A stretch of DNA of 64,000 nucleotides from Cervus elaphus (GCF_910594005.1 NC_057826.1:82829163-82893162); one strand, 5' to 3'. Shown: positions 10,008-20,935, numbered from the stretch's first letter. The notes: a model not told the origin generated them from the letters alone. A program made the numbers and translations.

Positions 10008-10440
10008 AAATGACAAACCAGTCCAAATGTCCATCCAGGATGAATAGCATATCTATACGGTAGAATAGGATTTAGCCATAAAAGGAGTGAAGCACTGATG
10101 CATATTATAAGTAGATGAACCTGCAAAACATTATACTAAAAGCAAGAAGTCAGACACCAAAGGCCACACGTTGTATGATTCCTTTTATATGATGCCTCCA
10201 GAAGGCCCATAGAGACAGAAAGCAGACCAGAGGTTCCCAGGGGAGGATGAGGGATTATCTCACATGTGTGGGACTTTTTATTGGTTGATAAAAAGTTTTG
10301 AAAGTAGAGAGAGCTGGTGGTTGCCCAGCATTGTGAATGCACTTAACACCACTGAATTGTACACTCTGGAGTGGTTAATGGTATGTTATATGAATTTCAC
10401 CTCAGAAGAGTTGATCACAACAAATAGTTGAGGAGCAGAA
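10008..10440 (+). mobile_element. L1M 3' end
   Basis: Sense-oriented L1M 3' terminus: ccaaatgtccatccaggatg, aaaacattatactaaaagca, aggccacacgttgtatgatt, gaggttcccaggggaggatg, cactgaattgtacactctgg and tatatgaatttcacctcaga. Confidence 0.85.
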
Positions 10441-10460
10441 TAGTCAGAAGTCAGGTATAG

Positions 10461-10614
10461 GGACTTTTCTGGTGGTTTGGTGGTTAGGACTCGCAGGGAA
10501 AGTGGGTTTGATCCCTGGCCCGGTGGCTAAGATCCCACATGCCCTGTGGCCAAAAAACCAAAACATAAAACAGAAACAATATTGTAACAAATTCAATAAA
10601 GACTTTTAAAAATG
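10461..10614 (+). mobile_element. CHR-type SINE
   Basis: Forward CHR: ggacttttctggtggtttgg head, gatccctggcccggtgg, ctaagatcccacatgcc and the tail aatattgtaacaaattcaat. Target-site duplications of 12 bp with one mismatch (agtcaggtatag at 10449, agtcgggtatag at about 10617) flank it. Confidence 0.92.
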
Positions 10615-10734
10615 CAGTCGGGTATAGAAACAATGCCTTTTCAAGAGTGATTACAACTGTACATGTCTGTATATGAAGGATGATCTCTCAAAGTCTTGGC
10701 CCATGGTCAGGTGGTGAAAGCAGTGACGAGAATC

Positions 10735-10850
10735 ACTAGGTGATGCGACCTGGCATTGGCGGTCAGGTGACCTGGTGCATTCACTTCCCCTCTTGAACCT
10801 GGGTTTTTCGCTGTGAAATAGTCTCTGGGTTTTCCCCAGGTCCCACCGCT
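10735..10850 (+). mobile_element. MIR SINE fragment
   Basis: The order gtgacctggtgcattcactt, then cctgggtttttcgctgtgaa, matches the eroded MIR core and its gtaaaatg region. Confidence 0.45.
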
Positions 10851-11225
10851 GCAGCTCCAAGTCTTTGCTTTCCCACAGGGTACGCTGGCCACAGGTTGGC
10901 CACATGGAGTGGGCCAGCCTCTCCGCACACCTCCCAGGGCACTGGGGCCCGGGGGGTGAGCTTGTAGGAACCTGATCTCTTGCCTTGGGAACTCTGAGGC
11001 ACCTTTCCTGACCTGACCCCATCCCCCCAGAGCAGGGTTTGTGGGTGTCACTGTGGTGCCAAAAGTCCCACAGGTGATGTTGATTCAGCGGGGAGATGTG
11101 GTTGATGAAGCAGCTTCTGAGGGTTTGGGCTGAAGCTGTACCCCCACCTGACTCTCCCTGGGGTCACAGTGTCTCTGGCTCTAGCATTAAGGAGGAGAGC
11201 TGTGTGCTGGTGTGCGGGTGTATGG
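10851..11225. other. Unique GC-rich sequence
   Basis: GC-rich with open frames on the minus strand (for example 11022-10651, 123 codons) that lack domain similarity. Read as chance frames in GC-rich DNA. Confidence 0.5.
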
Positions 11226-11239
11226 GATAAAAATTAACC

Positions 11240-11440
11240 ACTGAGCCACCAGCGTTTTCTGAGCACCAACTCCATGCCAGTCACTGCACTAAACACTTTG
11301 CTCCCATCCTGTCATACAGCCCCTAACGGCCCTCTCACATAACAACCATGGCCAAGCCCATGTCACTAAAAGGAGAGGGTGGGTCACACAGGCTAGGTTA
11401 GTTCCCCAGGCATAACCAGCCAGATTCAGATCCACCGGGT
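11240..11440 (-). mobile_element. MIR/L2-type old repeat fragment
   Basis: gagcaccaactccatgccag and cactgcactaaacactttgc match the reversed MIR 3' half (organised as gagcacctactatgtgcca...ctaagcactttac). Confidence 0.6.
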
Positions 11441-11514
11441 GGGCTCCCAATGTCTGAGCACTCCAGGTGGAGACCCTAAACCCACACGGGCAGTGAACGA
11501 GCAGGAAGGGGATT

Positions 11515-11700
11515 GTTGTCTGTTGAACACCTCCTATGTGCCATGCTTCCTGACTTCAGAATCCAAATCTCACCAAATGCTCCCATGTGACCACATGCAC
11601 AGGCAGTCTATGCTCAGGACCGTCTTACAGAGGAGGGAACTGAGCTCAGAGAAGGGGCTTGCCTAGACACAGCACAGCCCGGAAACAGGGGGTCAGGACT
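11515..11700 (-). mobile_element. MIR SINE
   Basis: Reversed MIR: acacctcctatgtgccatgc, then cttacagaggagggaactga and ctcagagaaggggcttgcct. Confidence 0.75.
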
Positions 11701-11715
11701 CCAGAGAGCTCTGCT

Positions 11716-12201
11716 AGGGGTCCCACTGCTGAGCGCTTTCTTCTCGGCGCTGAGAGTCCCTGTTGGTGTCTTTGGTTTGGGTTTCCCCTTCCACTGGCTT
11801 CTCTGAAGAGCATTTCAGCTTCACGGGTAACAGGAGCAGAAAAGGCTTGTTTCTGTCCAGGAAAAGAGGCAGGGCTGGTTGGTGGCCTGTGTGGGCAGCC
11901 CAGCAGAGACCTGGCTGGATCTCTGCAAGGTTGAGTCTCCCAGGGCAAACCGGGCAAGGAGTTGAGGACCCCAGCTGCTGTGGGCACTGCCTCCTTGGAG
12001 GTATAGCAACCTGGCTTTGGTGCTCCATGGAGGATGGTGGAGATGGAAGTTTCCAGAAGGGAGGACCCCTACCACAAACCAGGAGCATAAATAGTTCTCT
12101 GAAGGACTCTAGAGAAAGGACACAGAGATGGACAGAGTTCTCTGGAAACCCTTGTGAGTTCAGGGCAGGAGAGTTAATAGAACTCCCCCTACTTCTGTGA
12201 A
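11716..12201. other. Unique sequence
   Basis: Overlapping open frames on both strands (up to 210 codons on the minus strand, partly inside the following Bov-tA) show no domain. No splice-delimited exon recognised. Confidence 0.5.
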
Positions 12202-12203
12202 GG

Positions 12204-12429
12204 GCTTCCCAGGTGGCACTAATGGAAAAGAATCTGCCTGCCAGTGAAGGAGACGTAAGAAACGCGGATTGGATCCCTGGGTGGGGAAGACCCCCTGGAG
12301 GAGGCCATGGCAACCCACTCCAGTATTCTTGCCTGGAGAATCCCATGGACAGAGGAGCCTGGTGGGCTACAGTCCATGGGGTCGCAAAGAATCAGACACA
12401 GCTAAAGCGACTTAGCACACATGCACACC
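12204..12429 (+). mobile_element. Bov-tA SINE
   Basis: Full length, with the gcaggcttcc-type head (aggtggcactaatggaaaag), the BovA body and an agcgacttagcacacatgca tail. Direct repeats cttctgtgaagg (12192) and cttctctgaagg (12430) are the target-site duplication, with one mismatch. Confidence 0.95.
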
Positions 12430-12441
12430 CTTCTCTGAAGG

Positions 12442-13304
12442 GTCTCCACCAAACAGGGTTGGGCCAGGTCTGGGCTGAGGAGACAGGGTCATAGCCTTGT
12501 TTTGCACTGTCCCTTGTGGGCTGGTGTTGGGCCCTGTCCCGTGAGGAGTCGCAGGCTGGGGCCGTGTCTCTTGTGTGTTCCGCACGGGATCTGGCTGTAG
12601 AAAATGCTTCCAGATAGCCCTGGCTGCTCCATCTCACTAGGTGTGAACCACTCACTTCCTCTACCGCTCAGAGCAAAACCGGCTAAGTCTGGTTTACACC
12701 AGTTTCAGTCAGCCTTTACCCACCTCCTGGCCCCCAGGCAAGGCTGGTGTCTGTTCTGAGAGGCTCATGTCTATGCCTCTGGGGGTGAAGCCTCCTCCTG
12801 GGGCTGGGCACTGATGTCACCCCAAGGCATGGGAGGGGTGCTGGGGATTCCAGTCCTGGCCCAGAGGACACCATGGGGTGTGGGAGCAAGAACCCAGCAG
12901 TGTGTAGCCAGGCCTGAGTGAGGGGTGAGTAATGGCACTGACCTACGGCTGATCAACCCTCCTGCCCTCCTTCTCTGCACAGAGCAGGCTAGGACTTGCC
13001 CTGGGGAATTCCTAAGGGGAAAACTTGCTTCCCATGACCCCCTCTAAGGCTTTGGGGTTCAAACCACTTTGCAGGGCTCAAGCACTTACTTGGGATCCAA
13101 GGTATGAGAGTGTGAGGGCTGAAGAAGCGGGGGCTTTCAGGTAGGAAGAGGACCCCAGGCCTCTAGCCTGGGAGGAAGTACAGGTTCTAGGATAGCCCTC
13201 AGCTGAGGTGGTGGGTTCTGAAGTATTTGCCCCACCAGGGTGTGCCTGCCTGGATGCTTCCCTCCTCCTTCCCATGCATCTAACCCTCTGACCCTCCACC
13301 TATC
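12442..13304. other. Unique GC-rich sequence
   Basis: No interspersed repeat recognised and no supported exon. CpG content is low, so this is not an island. Confidence 0.5.
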
Positions 13305-13770
13305 AGCATCAGGTGAGTGCTAAATGCCAGACTCTGACCTAGAGTTTGGGAGTGAAAGTAAATTAAGACACGGTCCCTCTCCTCCCAGTCTGGAAGAGAG
13401 ACCAACGGGAAAACAAATGGTCTAGGTCGAGGGGTGTGAAAAGCAGATGGCCATGTAGGCAAGCCTGGTGGAGGGGCTGGGTCTATCAGGGTTGAATTCT
13501 CCCCTGAGGGGCAAAGGAGGTCTTCCCAGGAGAGAAAATATTTGAGCAGTTTCATCCAGGGAGAAAGGAGAGGGGAAAGCATTAAAGGCAAAGGAGCTGG
13601 CAGGGGCACAGGCACTCAGGCCTCAGAGAGCTGAGTGTCTGATGTGCCTGGCAAATGGTCTGGGGAGATGACTCCATCAGTGGGGCAAGGAGTAGGAGGT
13701 GGTGCTGGAAAAGTAGGCTGGCCCAGAGTGAGGCCGCCTTGAATGCCACCGTGAGGAGGGAGGACATGGT
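13305..13770 (-). mobile_element. L2 LINE fragment
   Basis: Reversed L2 3' region: acacggtccctctcctccca, gaggtcttcccaggagagaa, then aggcactcaggcctcagaga and the ggcccagagtgaggccgcct segment that corresponds to cagatc-gcagggcct in L2. Confidence 0.55.
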
Positions 13771-13974
13771 CCTGTGACCACAGGGCGTCAGCGGGTCCCT
13801 TCTACAGTGGCTCCGTCTGCACTCAGAGTGTCTGAGGCATCGGCCCCTGCTTTCTCTCCGGCTCTCCCTCCCAGGCGTCAGTTCCCTGTGAGTTTATCAG
13901 TCTGGCTGCCGCTCAGGCCAGGGTCACATCTACACTGAGACGGCAAGCTCTTGAGGAGACCCCCATGGCAGGAG

Positions 13975-14590
13975 GCCTGTGGTCTGAGACACGCGTGGGC
14001 TCCCGGCTCGGCCGGAAGGGATGGCCTGAGCTCATCGTTCTTCTTGTCACAGCCCCGCCCCAGCCACGAACAAGTGAGTTCTTCCAAGGAGCTCCATGGT
14101 CTCAGCTCGGAAGTGGCCCGCTCGCCCGCCCTGGCCAGAGAAGAGCGGCTTTCGTGCCGGCCCTCCCACTGCCCAGCTTCTGGCCCAGGGCCATGGCGCC
14201 CTGTTATCTCCGGCTTTGTTCTGTCACCTTTTGTTACAAAACCTTGGAAGTTCTGCGAATCGGCTCGCCGGTTATCACGCTTCCCACAACCGACTGCCTG
14301 AGCCCCGGGGCCTGAACCGCAAGGCGACCGCAGTGCATCAGTGACTTCTGCTCTGGGCCCAGCCTGGGCGGGCGAGGGGGGCGGGTGGTGGCGGGGTGCG
14401 GCATGGCCCTTCCCCTCTGCTCCCCCTCGGCCTCCAGCTGGGCTCTCCCCACGCTTCCCTTTCTGTCATGTCTTCTGAATCTAAGAAACTGAAGTGAAGC
14501 CAGACAAGTCCTGGTGAGCCACTGCGGCTGATCCGACGTGGGGAGGAGCGCTGAGCAGGCCCCCGGGTGGGGGAGGGGACAGGACCGGCT
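13975..14590. promoter_or_regulatory. CpG-island-like patch
   Basis: By eye, 13981-14400 holds about 32 CpG dinucleotides in 420 bp at roughly 60% GC, an observed/expected ratio near 0.8. Much of the surrounding 10 kb is CpG-poor. CpGs recur at 14521-14590. Within it, 14231-14290 is a mixed AT/GC stretch (ttgttacaaaaccttgg, cgaatcggctcgccggttat) that looks constrained rather than random. No TATA box or clear first exon is visible. It could be an orphan island, an alternative promoter or an enhancer. Confidence 0.55.
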
Positions 14591-14865
14591 GCCCACTGAA
14601 TCAACCTGTTCTTCCCACGGAGCTCCCCCTCTGGCTTCCAGAAAAAGCTTTAACCAAGGGGCCTCTCAGGAGGGCAGAGGCTGAGGTGTGTGTGCGTGCT
14701 TGTGTGTAGAGAGAGAAAGTATATGTGCGCTGAGGAGAGAAAGCCCGTATGACACAGAAGAATTTATATGAGAGAGAAGATGTGACCATTAGCCTAGGTT
14801 TTTCTCCTCCTCCTCTGATCTTCTTCCCAGTGACTGTCATAGAAACTGCTTGATAGTAACTGCTT

Positions 14866-15086
14866 GCGTGTGCGCTCAGTTGCTTCAGTTGTGTCTGATT
14901 CTTTGTGACCCTATGGGCCATAGCCCACCAGGCTCCTCTGTCCATGGGATTCTCCAGGCAAGAATATTGGAATGGGTTGTCGTGTCCTCCTCTGCGGGAT
15001 TTTTCTGACACAGGGATTGAACCTGCGTCTCATGTCTCCTGCCTTGGCAGGCGGGTTCTTTACCACTAGCACCACCTGGGAAGCCC
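14866..15086 (-). mobile_element. Bov-tA SINE (left arm of an inverted pair)
   Basis: Reversed full-length copy bounded by perfect 11-bp duplications (agtaactgctt at 14855-14865 and 15087-15097). The head reads tttaccactagcaccacctg on this strand. Confidence 0.96.
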
Positions 15087-15118
15087 AGTAACTGCTTAGG
15101 ACAAGTTAATTGAGCAAA

Positions 15119-15346
15119 TAGGGCTTCTCAGGTGATGCTAGTGGTAAAGAACATGTCTGCCAGTGCTGGAGACATAAGAGATGCGAGTTTGATCCCTGTG
15201 TGGGGAAGATCTCCTCGAGGAAGCCACAGCGATCACTCCAGTATTCTTGCCTGGAGAATCCCGTGGACAGAGGAGACTGGTGGGCTGCAGTTCACGGGGT
15301 TGCAAAGAGTCAGACATGACTAAAGGGACTGAGCATGCATGCATGC
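15119..15346 (+). mobile_element. Bov-tA SINE (right arm of an inverted pair)
   Basis: Forward copy starting agggcttctcaggtgatgct and ending in a (GCAT)n tail. It has its own 10-bp duplications (attgagcaaa at 15109, attgaacaaa at 15347), so it inserted independently of the reversed copy 32 bp away. Confidence 0.95.
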
Positions 15347-15356
15347 ATTGAACAAA

Positions 15357-15889
15357 GAAATCAACCAGGGTCTGACATTTTACTACTTGAAGCTATAGTA
15401 GGCCCAGCAAGAAGCATGTTAGGGATTCAGGAACCCTTTACCCCTTCTTCCCTCTAGGTCCAACCTGTGAGGCTTACCTACCTGAGCCACAGTTCCAAGA
15501 AGGCCCAGTCTCAGTACATCGCAGGCCAGCTGAGCACCCAGCATCCTTGGGGAAGGGAGTGTGGTGTCCCCCACGCCTGAACGCAGGAAGCAAAAGGCAG
15601 GGGATGGCTCATGGCTGCTCTGCCCCTGCCCAGCTGAGATCCAGCCCAGGATGGGTGGGCTCACCACTCAGAGCAGCAGCTCCTTGGGAAGTCGCCTCCC
15701 CAGCTCACTTCTAAGTGGGGGAGGAGCAGCATCCCATTTTCTGTGAGCGGGTGGGGCTGGGGAGGAGGGGAGAAGTTCCTTCTCCTACAATTTCATCTGT
15801 TGAAACCCAAGGGCTCCTCCTTCCATTTGGACCACTGCTATTTTAGGAGAAATGAATCCAATTCAATGAGTGTCTGCTGATCGCCTAGC
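15357..15889. other. Unique sequence
   Basis: No repeat or supported exon recognised. Confidence 0.45.
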
Positions 15890-15894
15890 CGAGA

Positions 15895-16100
15895 CAGAGT
15901 AATGATAATGACCAATGGCTCTTTACAGTTGATGAATATTGTCATCTCCAAGATCATATATGGGTGTCCCATCAAACCCGTGGAGCAGATAACTATTTCA
16001 TTCCTGTCTTACAGATTAGGAAAAAAGGAGACTTGCTTAGGGCCACATGGTATGAGGATCAGGTCTGGCCAGATTCCCAACCTGACCACGCTCTGAGCTC
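15895..16100 (-). mobile_element. MIR SINE
   Basis: Reversed MIR: cctgtcttacagattaggaa, then ggagacttgcttagggccac and caacctgaccacgctctgag. Extended to about 15895 by the weaker tail portion. Confidence 0.7.
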
Positions 16101-16401
16101 TTGGGCAGAGGAAGAGGAGGAAGGGGGCCAGGAGGTTGAGGGTGGGATCATGACATAGGAATTTGGGGTTGAGGACAGCCACAGCCAGCAGGAGCAGGGA
16201 TCTGGTTCTTGCTATTTATATGTTCCCAGAAAATGGCACATGTAGGTTAATATACAATTTCAGAAATCTCAGAGGTGCTCGCATGGGACAGAGATGGGAG
16301 CCAGAAAGGAAGAAAGGATGGTATTGAAGCCAGTGGGTAGCTCAGCTATTCTTGTCCTCCAAGTGTAATTCTTCACTCAGGGTGAAAGCAATTTCTGAAT
16401 A

Positions 16402-16601
16402 TAAAATAGATAACTAATGAGAATCTACGGTGTAGGGAATTCTACTCAATGCTTTGTGGTGACCTAAATGGGAAGGAAATCCAAAAAGGAGAGAATATGT
16501 GTATTCACATAGCTGATTCACTTTACTGTACAGCAAAAACGAACACAATATTGTAAAGCAATTATGCTCCAATAAAAATTTTTAAAAAAAGAAAGTAGGG
16601 C
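16402..16601 (+). mobile_element. L1 3' end, ruminant type
   Basis: Landmarks gggaattctactcaatgctt, agctgattcactttactgta, caatattgtaaagcaattat and gctccaataaaaatttttaa are those of the common ruminant L1 terminus. An imperfect duplication (gaaagcaatttctgaata at 16384, gaaacaattctgaata at 16602) frames it. Confidence 0.88.
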
Positions 16602-16617
16602 GAAACAATTCTGAATA

Positions 16618-17269
16618 AATGGGAATTTTCCTCTCAAGCCCAACACAAAACACGTGGAATTCAGGAGTACCCTGCTCTTGTTCGTAGCAGCTATGCTGTG
16701 GCATGTAGTCATTGACAATGATATCCCCAGCAAATGTCCCAGTGACAACTAAATCAAACTAAATCAACTAAAGCCGTGACCAACAGCATGGGAAAAAGAG
16801 GTAACACCTGTAAACTTCTATTGTGACGTAACATAGAAAGCTACTGTCCAGGTCCTGTACAATGCACATACTTGTTGACTTCATACTGTGATTGCAAGAA
16901 GAGCCCTCATTTGCTCTAAAATCTAAAGATACAATAATGTCCACCTGTGTTGTAAATTCAACCTAAAACTAATATACTCTCTTTCATAAGCATTATTGAA
17001 GAAACATTTTTTTATTGTGTTGCAATTCGGAACTATTTTCAAAGGCAATTAGGAAGGTTAATACCTGAGAAACAAAAATGACTAAAAGAAGCTGGAGCAG
17101 GTATCCCCCTTTTTTAAAGACAAATTCTCATGGCAAACAGGACCTTTCTGTTGCATGGTGCTGCCTTTGAGGCTGCATCCAGTGTGGTCACTGGAGAAGT
17201 AGTGATGCCCTCTTAGGGACAGCACAGCCCTGACCTGCACCTGGCCGTGACCTTGGGTAGGGACCCCTT
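16618..17269. other. Unique AT-rich sequence
   Basis: No named repeat. Contains a short tandem (ctaaatcaa units, 16749-16772) and a CRE-like tgacgtaa near 16824. Confidence 0.4.
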
Positions 17270-17400
17270 CATTGTAAGCTGGGAACCTGACATGCCCAGA
17301 AGCACGGTGACCTGCTCAAGGCCCCCCCCCAGGATTCAAATGCAAGCCCAGGTCACGCTAGAGCCACCATTCTTTCAACTAAGCTGTGTCCTTTACTGGT
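17270..17400 (-). mobile_element. MIR SINE fragment
   Basis: Reversed MIR core: gtgacctgctcaaggccccc, gattcaaatgcaagcccagg and a final tttcaactaagctgtgtcct. A C-run has grown at 17322-17330. Confidence 0.65.
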
Positions 17401-17829
17401 AGAAATAGTGAAGTGAACAGCATAGGGCTGCTCGGGCATTAATTAATTGCAACAAAAGTGGGAATTGTTGAACAGAGGACCAGCTGTGCTTTCTTCCCCC
17501 CTGCTAGGCTGAGAGATCCAGGGCAGGGCTGAGGCAGATGCCCACGTCCCTGGTGGGTGTCAGACTGTGAGGCCAGCACCTGTCTCACCAGGCAGCCAGA
17601 GAGAGGCTTCCTTGCCCAGTCACCCGTTTCAGGTCTGTCTTTTCACTCCTGCCCTCTGGGCCCAGCTTGGGTCTGGGGAGCCGTGTGGCCTGGGGAAGGG
17701 AACACGTGTCCTTTGAGAGCTCACTCTGTGCTGGGGCATGCCGTGGCCCGCTTCCATCTGCATAGTAGCTCTGCCCGTTCCGAGTCATCAGGTCTGTTGG
17801 ATGGGTAGGAAGCGGAATTTGTTAGGTGA
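17401..17829. other. Unique sequence
   Basis: No repeat or gene recognised. Confidence 0.45.
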
Positions 17830-18066
17830 GAGGCAGTAGGGCTCATAGTTAGAGGCACGGCCTCTGGCCTGAGCTGCTGGAATCCTGACTTTCTACTCAC
17901 TAGACTAGAGCAAATGAAACTTAGCTTCTCGAAAGAGCAGTGTACTCTCTACACGCGGGGATAACAGGAGTGGATAATAGGAGTGTCTCAGTGATTGGGC
18001 CTTGGTGAAGATGTACGGGTGATGCTTGCAAAGCTCTTGGCGCAGTGCACAGCGCCCAGGAAGGGC
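17830..18066 (+). mobile_element. MIR SINE
   Basis: Near full length: tagttagaggcacggcctct, gagctgctggaatcctgact, then the ggggataacaggagtggata region and a tail agctcttggcgcagtgcaca. Confidence 0.7.
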
Positions 18067-18154
18067 TGATGCTATGCCAGCGAGAGTCGCTGTGAGGAGG
18101 AAGGGCCGGCTTTAGTCCCAGCTCAGCCTCTCTCCATACTGCCCGGGCACCACG

Positions 18155-18300
18155 TGCTAAATCCCTGCTCTGTGGTTTGTTTACTAGTTGCATGACCTTA
18201 GACAGGTCACTTTCCTGAGGACTCAGTTGCTTTTACTGTAGAGTGGGGATACTATTTTATAAGGTGGTGGTTGTAGCTCAAGGGAATTTGAAATAAAAAC
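18155..18300 (+). mobile_element. MIR SINE
   Basis: ctagttgcatgaccttagac, aggtcactttcctgaggact and gtagagtggggatactattt reproduce the MIR core. Confidence 0.75.
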
Positions 18301-18398
18301 ATTGACTCAACTGCTAAAAGTAAAATGCGTTTAGCTGATGTTTTATCAAGTGTTGGTCAGTGTGTTCGATTTGTCCTGGTTCTCTTTGGGGTTTCAAG

Positions 18399-18591
18399 TT
18401 GGTGTTCAGTTGCTAAGTCATGCCTGACTCTTAGCAACCTCATGGAGTGTAGCACGCCAGGCTCCTCCACCCTTCACTAATTCTTGGAGTTTGCTCGAAT
18501 TCATGTCCATTGAATCAGTGATTCTATCTGACCATCTCATCTTCTACTGCTCCCTTCTCCTTTTGCCTTCAATCTTTCCCAGCATCAGAGT
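18399..18591 (-). mobile_element. BovB 3'-end fragment (ART2A type)
   Basis: Reversed BovB terminus, more diverged than the 8963 copy: gttcagttgctaagtcatgc, catgtccattgaatcagtga and cttcaatctttcccagcatc. Flanked by an imperfect repeat (tttggggtttcaag / cttgggatttaaag). Confidence 0.9.
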
Positions 18592-18605
18592 CTTGGGATT
18601 TAAAG

Positions 18606-19097
18606 TATAGAATCCTAACCCGTGACTCTCCTGGAGACCAAATAAGGGAAAAGATCAATACCTAATAAATGCACAAGATAGGAACGGAGGGGAGTGGGAA
18701 GGGAGCTGACTTTGTATTGATGCCTACTGTATGCCTGCCTAATGATGGGCATTTCAGAGATGTACTCCAGGTGTTCCAGCCCCCAAGCCTGTAACTAGAA
18801 AATCTTGGCTCATTTGCTTTCACTGTCCCCTAGTGCCAGATCTGAGTGTTCTCTGGATATTTCAGGGCCTCGTTACTCATGAAATCCACCACACCCTTCC
18901 TCTCCTGCTTGAATCCCCATGTCTGTGCCCACTCCCCCATCCAAACATGACCCTTGCTCTGTGAGGGGGCCACCCACCCTCTTCCACCAGGGCATGGAAC
19001 ACTGGCACACAGACCCTTCCAGGCAGACAGAGGATGGTGCCCATCTCCACCTCCATGGGCTGCAGGGCAGCTCTGCTTCCAGTAACCTTACAAAACC
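18606..19097. other. Unique sequence
   Basis: No repeat or supported exon recognised. Confidence 0.45.
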
Positions 19098-19106
19098 TTT
19101 TGACTT

Positions 19107-19437
19107 TTTAAGAAGTAATTTTATTTTATTAAAAAACTCTTGGGGGGGTTGTGCTAGGTCTTTGTTGCTGCAGGCAGGCTTTCCCTAGTCGCGTGGCCAT
19201 CTAGCTGTGGTGCACAAGCTTCTCGTGGCTGTGGCCTTTCTTGCTGCAGAGCACCGGCTCTAGAGTTTGCGGGCTTCGGCAGTTGAGGCTTGTGGGCTCT
19301 TGAGCTTGGGCTCAGTAGTTGTGGCACATGGGTTTAGTTGCCCCACAGTAGATGTGATCTTCCTGGACCAGGGATCGAGCCAATGTCCCTTATATTGCAA
19401 GGCGGATTCTTAACCACTGGACCACCAGGGAAGTCCC
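19107..19437 (-). mobile_element. CHR-type SINE, long form
   Basis: About 330 bp, reversed. It starts with the complement of an A-rich tail, then tgtgctaggtctttgttgct, ctcagtagttgtggcacatg, gaccagggatcgagccaatg and the head cactggaccaccagggaagt. A short duplication (ttttgactt at 19098 and 19439) flanks it. Confidence 0.9.
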
Positions 19438-19447
19438 ATTTTGACTT

Positions 19448-19711
19448 CTGACTCTCCATCGTCTAGATCTTAGAGCTCAACCCTGTCCCAGTGGCTGGAT
19501 GAGAAGAGGTCCCATATCACCTCGCTTTTTCTGCTGTCTCCCTAGACCAAGTACCCAATCCAACATCTCCTTTACTCTCTCTCCTAAAAAATAAAAGTAT
19601 CTGGGCATTATCAGTGGATATCAAAAATAGTAGAGAGTACAGTAGCACTATCGCTTGTCCAAATAGTGTCTGGATTCAAGCATTTCCCAATGCCGTGCAG
19701 CATCTTTACCA
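19448..19711. other. Unique sequence
   Basis: Nothing identified. Confidence 0.4.
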
Positions 19712-19856
19712 AAACGCTGTGAGATAGATACTATTAACCCACTTTGCAGATGAAGATGCTGAAGCTCAGAGGAAAGAGGTTGGGTAAGGATGTTCAACTA
19801 GTAATTGGCTGAGCTGGGGTTCTGATCCAGGAATGTTTGGTACCACCTTGCTTCTG
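19712..19856 (-). mobile_element. MIR SINE
   Basis: Reversed MIR: ttaacccactttgcagatga, agatgctgaagctcagagga and tgagctggggttctgatcca. Confidence 0.82.
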
Positions 19857-20329
19857 GAAGCTGAAGGGATGACCCTCTGACAGTGTTAGGTTGGGCTGTG
19901 GTTGGGTGGCAGGGGTTTCTGGCTTCTTTCTCCCCAGTCACACAGGCATTAGCTGATGCTTCCTAGCCTACTTTCCAGGCTCATCTAATACATCCTTCCC
20001 AACCTTGGCTCTAATTATGTCTGCCCTTGAGAAAGCCAAGCAATTCAGCCTCCCTGGAAACTCAGACTCCCTGAGTTTTCCAGTGCATTTCAATATGCAA
20101 GAGCCCTGAAGAAAGGTAGCCTGTCTGTTTTCCTTCTTGTGATGAAGTGGTTTTCATCTGGGTCTGCAGGAGAATTTCCTCCCACCTTTTCTTTCTACTC
20201 CTTCCTTCTTTTTTATTTATCCCCCAGGATCATAAATGCAAAATGCCCAAGATAACCGCTCCCATTTTTTTCTTCCCTGCTCTTTGTGTCTTTGAATCTT
20301 CAAATCACATGCCACGCCAGCCAGTTTAG
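19857..20329. other. Unique sequence
   Basis: T/C-rich near 20180-20290. No repeat or gene recognised. Confidence 0.4.
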
Positions 20330-20480
20330 CATAAGAAATTAAATTAATTTTCAGGCTTCAGATGTAAATGCCTTTATTAATAATTTAAAGCACATTTATT
20401 TATGCAGTTTGATATGTTTCAGGTTTGGGGAAGCAATTAAGTTTTGCCCAAGTTGCTGATCAGCAGACAGTGTCTTCCAT
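20325..20480. promoter_or_regulatory. Candidate conserved noncoding block
   Basis: Repeat-free AT-rich DNA dense in homeodomain-type TAAT/ATTA cores, including aaattaaattaattttc and ctttattaataa (20372-20383). The latter also occurs in the 31.05-31.14 kb block. Inference only; conservation was not tested. Confidence 0.3.
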
Positions 20481-20821
20481 GTCTCCAGCTCCTCTGGAGC
20501 AGCTGCAGGAGAGAGTCATGTGGTCAGAGCCTCACCTCTCTGGCCTGCCTACTGCCTCCATGACCCTCGGACTCTTGAAATGAGAGCACGTTTATTTGCG
20601 AGGGCCCATTTTGAGAAAGGCCAATTTCTTTCTCAGAATTGCCCTGGGTTGTTAAACTTGACCTTCAGAGGTCCTGGCCACTAAAAGTTTCTCCTCTCAA
20701 CGTGTTCCTGGGGAGGTCGTCATCCTCTAAAAGTCACTTTTAATTTTTAACCTGGAAAGCGATTTTTTCATCTATTAAGGGCCAGGCTGCTTGGGAGTGA
20801 GATGAGCTGGCTTGGCCACTT
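20481..20821. other. Unique sequence
   Basis: Repeat-free. 20580-20720 (gagcacgtttatttgcgagg and following) has low-redundancy sequence that might also be constrained. Confidence 0.35.
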
Positions 20822-20935
20822 AGGACAACTTGTCCCACTGTGTTTCCTTATCTGAAAAATGCCAACATGATATTTACCTTAATAAGAATGCTGTGATGAC
20901 TGCATAGCGAGATAACGTGTATGACAGCACTTAGC
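20822..20935 (+). mobile_element. MIR SINE fragment
   Basis: cacttgtcc-like stretch, then tttccttatctgaaaaatgc, gctgtgatgactgcatagcg and cagcacttagctcg follow the MIR 3' half. Confidence 0.65.

Noticed and set aside
11714..12346. Minus-strand open frame of 210 codons
   Set aside because: The first third is a translation of the reversed Bov-tA; the rest is unmatched GC-rich sequence with no domain or exon signals.
19420..19437. ccaccagggaagtccc as a CTCF site
   Set aside because: This is the end of the CHR SINE head and lacks the ggc core; it recurs in every CHR copy here.
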